Assembly: GCF_021538615.1 (NCBI RefSeq)
Contig: NZ_JAJHIZ010000003.1
Location: forward strand, 2,976,001-3,040,000
Direction: 5' to 3'
Source: Niabella agricola
GTDB lineage: Bacteria > Bacteroidota > Bacteroidia > Chitinophagales > Chitinophagaceae
Length of the DNA stretch: 64,000 bases
Below the pieces are notes generated by a model. The model worked only from the letters and a program-made list of their open reading frames with translations, did not search any database and had not been told where the DNA came from. Made by a program: the position numbers and the translations under genes. Below are positions 63,501 to 64,000 of this stretch, in pieces; the first letter of the stretch is position 1, and every line of letters starts with the position of its first letter.

Positions 63501-64000
63501 AATTTGCCATTCCCATCGATAAGCTGGGAGAGGCTGACCGGAAAGAACATTTGCGGAAACTGCTATATCCGTTTATCCTGCGCCGCACGAAAGAGCAGGT
63601 GGCCAAGGACCTTCCGGAAAAACAGGAAATGATCCTCTGGTGCGAAATGGAAAGCGAGCAGCGTTCAATTTACGATGCCTACCGGAATGATTACCGGGAT
63701 AAGATCCTGGGCAACATTGAGTCGCAGGGTATTGGCCGCTCGCAGATGACAATCCTGCAGGGATTGATGAAACTCCGGCAGATCTGCGATTCGCCGGCCA
63801 TCCTAAATGAAGAAGAAGCCTTTGAGAACCATTCCATCAAAATTGAAGAACTGGTGCGGGAAATCACCGAAAATATGAGCGACCATAAAGCGCTGATCTT
63901 TTCGCAGTTCCTCGGAATGCTGGGACTGATCCGGCAGAAGCTTGAAGCCCTGGGCATTAAATATGAATATTTTGATGGAAGCACCTCTGCTCCCGATCGC
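60572..64000 (+). CDS. SWIM zinc-finger SNF2-family helicase, N-terminal part (cut by right edge)
   Basis: The frame is open from about 60512 to the end of the window and no ATG fits, so a TTG at 60572 is the likeliest start (MALPHLLKHVYTFG). A SWIM zinc finger (CNCPYNLGDVCKHEV, about 72-86) is followed by a long middle region. The SNF2 ATPase starts near residue 790, with RPYQEAGFQWINYL, Walker A ADDMGLGKT, Walker B LDESQ (DExx-type) and MSGTPLQNN. The second RecA-like domain begins with KALIFSQFLGML and is cut off. Bacterial proteins of this layout remodel DNA-protein complexes such as stalled RNA polymerase. The gene has 1143 codons inside the window. Confidence 0.9.
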   Translation, partial: MALPHLLKHVYTFGTDEVIRRGKKTFALGFVELIEYDKLTGSIYFRVKDDSYSTFYKVHIQKFNDPKNLALKCNCPYNLGDVCKHEVAALFQLQELMDKGQLEDEEVYYDQRHTVVKIRNLDIRSIRHLCAPETFNEAEKFLQKKKAKIVYAQDETVRAVVTLDGKEYKVAIKKNEERNFDTSCDYEDTDHPLCLPKVIVFLQLIKQHGAFYFDTIRNRDVEKNKLLEAYGYSLNDDLKGKFEFVFKDGKPFLRVLDPKIKRINTLSTAEKPAASAIKQQAQTVEKEESIAVEEQPARKLGIVFDFNKTAYPYFQVHVVSGELNENGTGFAGKAAALDISHFIDTVDFSEEDISLLNTVRKLQDTEINKYVNRNTPFNNLWEQEETEPAIEMNTETRQLVNEYMLPRLRKLLADAGEEGLAFILPQGKSFITGHLEQIDIFTEPAVTEFFVDKEDDERFSCDCLVRLRGMVHGVEQNESPCPLLFLYNHQLFLFSNAESISLIEKFLPAGKMIIAPDQWAETLHEFILPLAREYKVDFDASMLHVMKNIVPEAKLLLIEKGDHLIFKPQFSYKGYETDLLGKEIFLIPEGDKILSIHRNKEKENAFVDRLKNLHSNLVMNEENGTLSLKGTEILKDNWFFLFVDAMKEMQVPVFGYDALRNFRFNTAKPQTKIFISSNTDWFDAKVDIVFGDQQVSIADVKRALANKQMYVQLGDGTLGVLPEEWLKKYALLFRVGEGANNNLKLSKYHKSVVDELFELKNEEELVFELEEKYNRLRDFEKIHEIEPPAHLQPILRPYQEAGFQWINYLKNVNWGGILADDMGLGKTVQALSYLEHHKSQNPEARILVICPTTLIYNWENEIKKFTPSLTYRIHHGPSRTRNAEDILKQDVTITTYGTLRSDIKLFVGVPFDYAVLDESQAIKNPSSKVTKAAYLINAKHRLCMSGTPLQNNTFDIYAQMNFLNPGMLGSIEFFRQEFAIPIDKLGEADRKEHLRKLLYPFILRRTKEQVAKDLPEKQEMILWCEMESEQRSIYDAYRNDYRDKILGNIESQGIGRSQMTILQGLMKLRQICDSPAILNEEEAFENHSIKIEELVREITENMSDHKALIFSQFLGMLGLIRQKLEALGIKYEYFDGSTSAPDR

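Noticed and set aside
1..64000. CRISPR array, prophage, integrative element
   Set aside because: No regular spaced repeats, integrase, transposase or phage structural genes were seen anywhere; the lone tRNA has no attachment-site duplicate in the window.

Overview
The window looks like a chromosomal segment of a Bacteroidota, most likely family Chitinophagaceae (a Niabella-like genus is my guess, not shown). The evidence is a SusC/SusD pair, further TonB-dependent receptors, LytTR two-component systems, S46 dipeptidyl peptidase, PadR-PspC, lipoproteins with Bacteroidota-type lipoboxes (Cys followed by Ser or Lys), promoters of the TTG-N20-TAnnTTTG type and almost no Shine-Dalgarno sequences. 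No phage, integrase, transposase, CRISPR array or rRNA was seen. The few signs of genome flux are a worn gene fragment, a multiply frameshifted gene and several small palindromic repeat elements.

Layout, left half. 1-4827 is an imuA(partial)-imuB-dnaE2 mutagenesis cassette. A tRNA-Thr(CGT) follows, then an intergenic stretch that holds the eroded C-terminus of a flavin oxidoreductase. 5364-8935 runs ECF sigma, anti-sigma, two ferritin-like secreted proteins and a tryptophan-rich secreted repeat protein. 8973-12396 holds an oxidoreductase and an RCC1-repeat surface protein. 13324-17562 is a minus-strand run: dGTPase, two small membrane proteins and a secreted-type Gfo/Idh oxidoreductase whose promoter carries a LacI-type operator. 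17751-23060 is a LytS/LytTR two-component system followed by two thioredoxin-fold proteins. 23091-28670 is minus strand: an NTF2-like protein, an outer-membrane barrel protein, PspC and PadR.

Layout, right half. 28961-36490 mixes metabolic and secreted genes: 2-hydroxyacid dehydrogenase, GH18 lipoprotein, S46 peptidase, lipoprotein, enolase-superfamily enzyme, GalE. 36649-43074 looks like a phosphate locus: Pit transporter with its DUF47 partner, divergent from a TonB receptor and a beta-helix lipoprotein whose promoter carries 11-bp-phased TTAACA/GTAACA repeats that resemble a Pho box. 43202-44641 holds a lipoprotein and a broken secreted gene. 44772-46564 is a second LytS/LytTR pair, divergent from a phospholipase C-like secreted protein. 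48687 encodes a small HTH/coiled-coil protein behind a dense cluster of operator-like repeats. 49276-55944 carries a transglutaminase-like protein and a SusC/SusD pair without neighbouring enzymes. 56167-60315 holds a fatty-acid hydroxylase, a class A beta-lactamase-like serine hydrolase, gcvT and a ComB-like phosphatase. The right edge cuts a SWIM-SNF2 helicase.

The strongest leads are the Pho-box-like promoter over a TonB receptor/lipoprotein pair next to Pit, and the seven-site operator cluster in front of the HTH protein. Smaller leads are the oxidoreductase fossil, the LacI-type operator, a chimeric RCC1 protein and a gene with a signal peptide but no canonical start codon.
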